NCBI GenBank assembly: GCA_044238875.1 | Contig: JBIICM010000121.1 | Location: 1-7,699 of the forward strand | Direction of reading: 5' to 3' | Length of the DNA: 7,699 nt | From: JAIBAI01 sp044238875 | GTDB lineage: Bacteria > Bacteroidota > Bacteroidia > M30B66 | Part shown: positions 6,976-7,699 of the stretch, in pieces | How positions within the stretch are numbered: the stretch's first letter is position 1 | How the letters are laid out: every line of letters begins with the position of its first letter | Position numbers and translations under genes: made by a program | Notes under the pieces: generated by a model | What the model saw: only the letters and a program-made list of their open reading frames with translations | What the model was told of the DNA's origin: nothing | Database searches by the model: none

Positions 6976-6992
6976 TTTTCCAGCAGGCCCTA
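6976..6992 (-). repeat. Right terminal inverted repeat
   Basis: Read on the minus strand: TAGGGCCTGCTGGAAAA. It lies 21 bases past the stop codon of the ABC permease, so the insertion would sit in that gene's 3' flank without cutting it. Confidence 0.65.
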
Positions 6993-7013
6993 AACAAATA
7001 AGCTTTCCGGGTT

Positions 7014-7699
7014 TTATTCAAACCGCAATGCATCAATAGGGTCGAGGCGTGCAGCTTTTATTGCCGGGATGATTCCAGAAAGCAGGCCTACAAAAAAACA
7101 AACCACTGCGGCAGTAATTATCCATACCCAGGGTAGAATAAGCCCCAGGTGAAAGGCCAGCGACAAGATATTGCCAATGAGCATACCCAGCAGTATGCCG
7201 GCAATGCCGCCAAACTGGCAAATCAGAATGGCTTCAATCAGAAACTGATTCCTTATTGATCCTGAAGTGGCGCCAATGGCCTTTCTCACGCCAATCTCCC
7301 GCGTACGCTCCGTTACCGATACCAGCATGATATTCATAAGGCCTATGGCTGCTCCCAGCAAAGTAATCACTGCAATTATCGTGGCTGCAAGGCTAACATA
7401 TCTGAGGTTATCAATCAGCATCACTGAAAGGCTGTCGCTCTTTGTGATTTCAAAATTATTCAACTCCTTCACCCTTAGCCCTCTGATCACCCTGAAAAAT
7501 CCGGTAGCCTCCTCAATGGTTCGTTCTAACAAATCAGGAGAAGGCGCAAGAATATTGATCACGTACGACATGCCCGGAGGGGCAAACTGATGCTTTACAT
7601 TTTTAACAGGTAACAAGGCGATTTTGTCTCCGCTGAATCCAAAACTCGACCCTTTCTCCTTCATGCTCCCTATTATTTTATATTTAACAGGCCCCAGCG
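7014..7699 (-). CDS. ABC transporter permease, MacB/FtsX type, C-terminal part (5' end outside window)
   Basis: The frame stays open to the right edge of the window, so the ATG at 7664 is internal: the preceding codons read LGPVKYKIIGS, continuous with MKEKGSSFGFSGDK, the usual end of the MacB_PCD periplasmic domain. 227 residues are visible. The FtsX domain follows: a membrane span at about 100-125 (ITLLGAAIGLMNIMLV), the cytoplasmic coupling segment ERTREIGVRKAIGA (130-143) that contacts the ATPase, two more spans (about 152-180 and 190-210), and the typical ending PAIKAARLDPIDALRFE. Members of this family work as mechanotransmitting transporters with a separate or fused MacB/LolD-like ATPase and often a MacA-type adaptor, exporting peptides, lipoproteins or drugs. 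The ATPase and partner genes would be outside the window, so the substrate is unknown. Nothing looks broken. No clear terminator separates it from the MITE-like element that begins 21 bases past its stop. Confidence 0.93.
   Translation of the reverse strand, partial: LGPVKYKIIGSMKEKGSSFGFSGDKIALLPVKNVKHQFAPPGMSYVINILAPSPDLLERTIEEATGFFRVIRGLRVKELNNFEITKSDSLSVMLIDNLRYVSLAATIIAVITLLGAAIGLMNIMLVSVTERTREIGVRKAIGATSGSIRNQFLIEAILICQFGGIAGILLGMLIGNILSLAFHLGLILPWVWIITAAVVCFFVGLLSGIIPAIKAARLDPIDALRFE

Larger units (their letters stand above)
6756..6992. mobile_element. MITE-like non-autonomous element with 17-base terminal inverted repeats
   Basis: About 237 bases bounded by inverted ends, TAGGGCCTACTGAAAAA on the left and, read inward on the other strand, TAGGGCCTGCTGGAAAA on the right: 15 of 17 bases match. 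Matching stops immediately outside, as expected for element ends. Each end begins with TA, compatible with a TA target duplication flanking a GGGCCTRCTG end. The inside holds no transposase; its longest frame noted is 31 codons on the minus strand (6850-6945). Composition is uneven: the left half is AT-rich with a G9 tract (6838-6846), the right quarter GC-rich with a small GCGGC/GCCGC hairpin around 6926-6943. The element fills most of the gap between the DUF4468-like gene and the ABC permease. I infer a deletion derivative of a DDE-transposase IS; the family is not determined. A long-range RNA or DNA secondary structure is the alternative. Confidence 0.6.

Overview
The window looks like a chromosomal stretch from a member of the Bacteroidota, probably an environmental or assembled genome. 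Four things point that way. The genes mostly lack strong Shine-Dalgarno sites. One secreted protein looks like the DUF4468 type. One membrane-anchored coiled-coil protein is of a type I associate with this phylum. The UbiD protein is about 600 residues long, a size I associate with Bacteroidota homologues. Base composition is mixed and close to balanced. No rRNA, tRNA, CRISPR array or integrase was seen.

Layout. Positions 1-833 (+) hold the C-terminal part of a hybrid sensor histidine kinase: an ATPase domain followed by a fused receiver domain. Its 3' end faces that of a UbiD-family decarboxylase gene at 947-2761 (-). Upstream of ubiD on the same strand lies a gene for a single-pass membrane protein with a long coiled coil and a C-terminal beta-rich domain (2820-3692); the two may be co-transcribed. 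Diverging from it on the + strand are two short overlapping reading frames (3795-4058 and 4039-4263). They look like the first and last pieces of one large multi-pass membrane protein gene that lost its middle. An intact amino-acid permease of the APC/CAT type follows (4422-5966) and ends at a strong, symmetric hairpin terminator (5968-6008). That terminator also serves the convergent secreted DUF4468-like gene (6064-6648, -).

The 359-base gap from 6655 to 7013 is not empty. It holds a roughly 237-base element (6756-6992) bounded by 17-base imperfect inverted repeats, each beginning with TA, and with no transposase gene. I read it as a non-autonomous, MITE-like insertion. The window ends in the C-terminal third of a MacB/FtsX-type ABC transporter permease (7014 to beyond 7699, -).

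The genes do not form one pathway. They are a mix of signalling, cofactor-dependent decarboxylation, transport and envelope functions in short transcription units. I found no convincing undescribed multi-gene system. The two best leads are the MITE-like element and the internally deleted membrane protein gene.
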